Source of the DNA: JADJWR01 sp964509545
Lineage (GTDB): Bacteria > Pseudomonadota > Gammaproteobacteria > Burkholderiales > Burkholderiaceae_F
Reading direction: 5' to 3'
Assembly: GCA_964509545.1 (NCBI GenBank)
Contig: CAZDXQ010000051.1
Coordinates: forward strand, 1-25,156
DNA length: 25,156 bases
Position 1 is the first letter of the stretch. The number at the start of each line of letters is the position of its first letter. The notes beneath the pieces were generated by a model. It saw only the letters and a list, made by a program, of their open reading frames with translations. It was not told the origin of the DNA and did no database searches. Positions 25,108 to 25,156 of this stretch are shown here, in pieces. A program made the position numbers and the translations under genes.

Positions 25108-25156
25108 CCTTCGCGCTTCGCGCTGTCCCCCCGAGGGGGAGTGAGCGCCTTCGGAG
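25108..25156. repeat. palindromic intergenic repeat at the right edge
   Basis: The sequence contains nested symmetry: a perfect 6-bp stem tccccc/ggggga around cga (25126-25140), flanked by cgct and agtgagcg, and a gcgcttcgcgc palindrome at 25113-25123. Such 'cgcttcgcgctgtccccccgaggggg' type sequences are, from memory, frequent between genes in Burkholderiales. It lies directly upstream of the anchor gene and continues past the window edge. Confidence 0.55.

Overview
The window looks like chromosomal DNA from a GC-rich, facultatively anaerobic, aromatic-degrading Betaproteobacterium (Rhodocyclales or Burkholderiales). Codons are rich in third-position G/C. The right part carries a 4-hydroxybenzoyl-CoA reductase, an enzyme of anaerobic aromatic metabolism known from Thauera and Azoarcus relatives among others. 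The intergenic palindromic repeats are of a kind common in beta- and gammaproteobacteria. The taxon is inferred from gene content only; there is no rRNA or tRNA gene here.

Positions 1-9887, all on the + strand, are the distal part of a surface-polysaccharide (capsule) locus of the ABC-transporter/Kdo-linker type. In order they encode a secreted polysaccharide lyase-like protein, an exostosin-type (GT47) glycosyltransferase, GDP-mannose 4,6-dehydratase and GDP-L-fucose synthase (together making GDP-L-fucose), an outer-membrane polysaccharide export lipoprotein, a GT4 glycosyltransferase, a half-length KpsC-like Kdo transferase and a KpsS-like Kdo transferase. The membrane transporter genes (kpsM/T/E type) are not in the window and would have to lie to the left or elsewhere. 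The first 2.2 kb look less GC-rich than the rest.

Positions 9946-19240 hold a leftward MFS transporter and, divergent from it, a rightward operon: an aryl-CoA ligase of the benzoate/4-hydroxybenzoate-CoA ligase type, an alpha/beta hydrolase, and a complete branched-chain-amino-acid-type ABC importer (binding protein, two permeases, two ATPases). Together these look like uptake and CoA activation of an aromatic acid.

Positions 19284-25100 are a leftward operon converging on the importer operon. In transcription order it encodes a DmsC/PadD-like membrane anchor, then HcrC, HcrA and HcrB (the three subunits of 4-hydroxybenzoyl-CoA reductase, with the extra four-Cys [4Fe-4S] loop in HcrB), then FdhD. 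HcrCAB would remove the ring hydroxyl from 4-hydroxybenzoyl-CoA and feed benzoyl-CoA into the central anaerobic pathway. The anchor and FdhD instead belong with a bis-MGD molybdoenzyme of the DMSO-reductase family. I infer that such an enzyme, for example a phenylacetyl-CoA:acceptor oxidoreductase, is encoded just beyond the right edge.

Intergenic DNA carries several copies of palindromic repeat elements, including two elements of identical 74-bp length inside the importer operon. I found no CRISPR array, tRNA, rRNA or intact insertion sequence.
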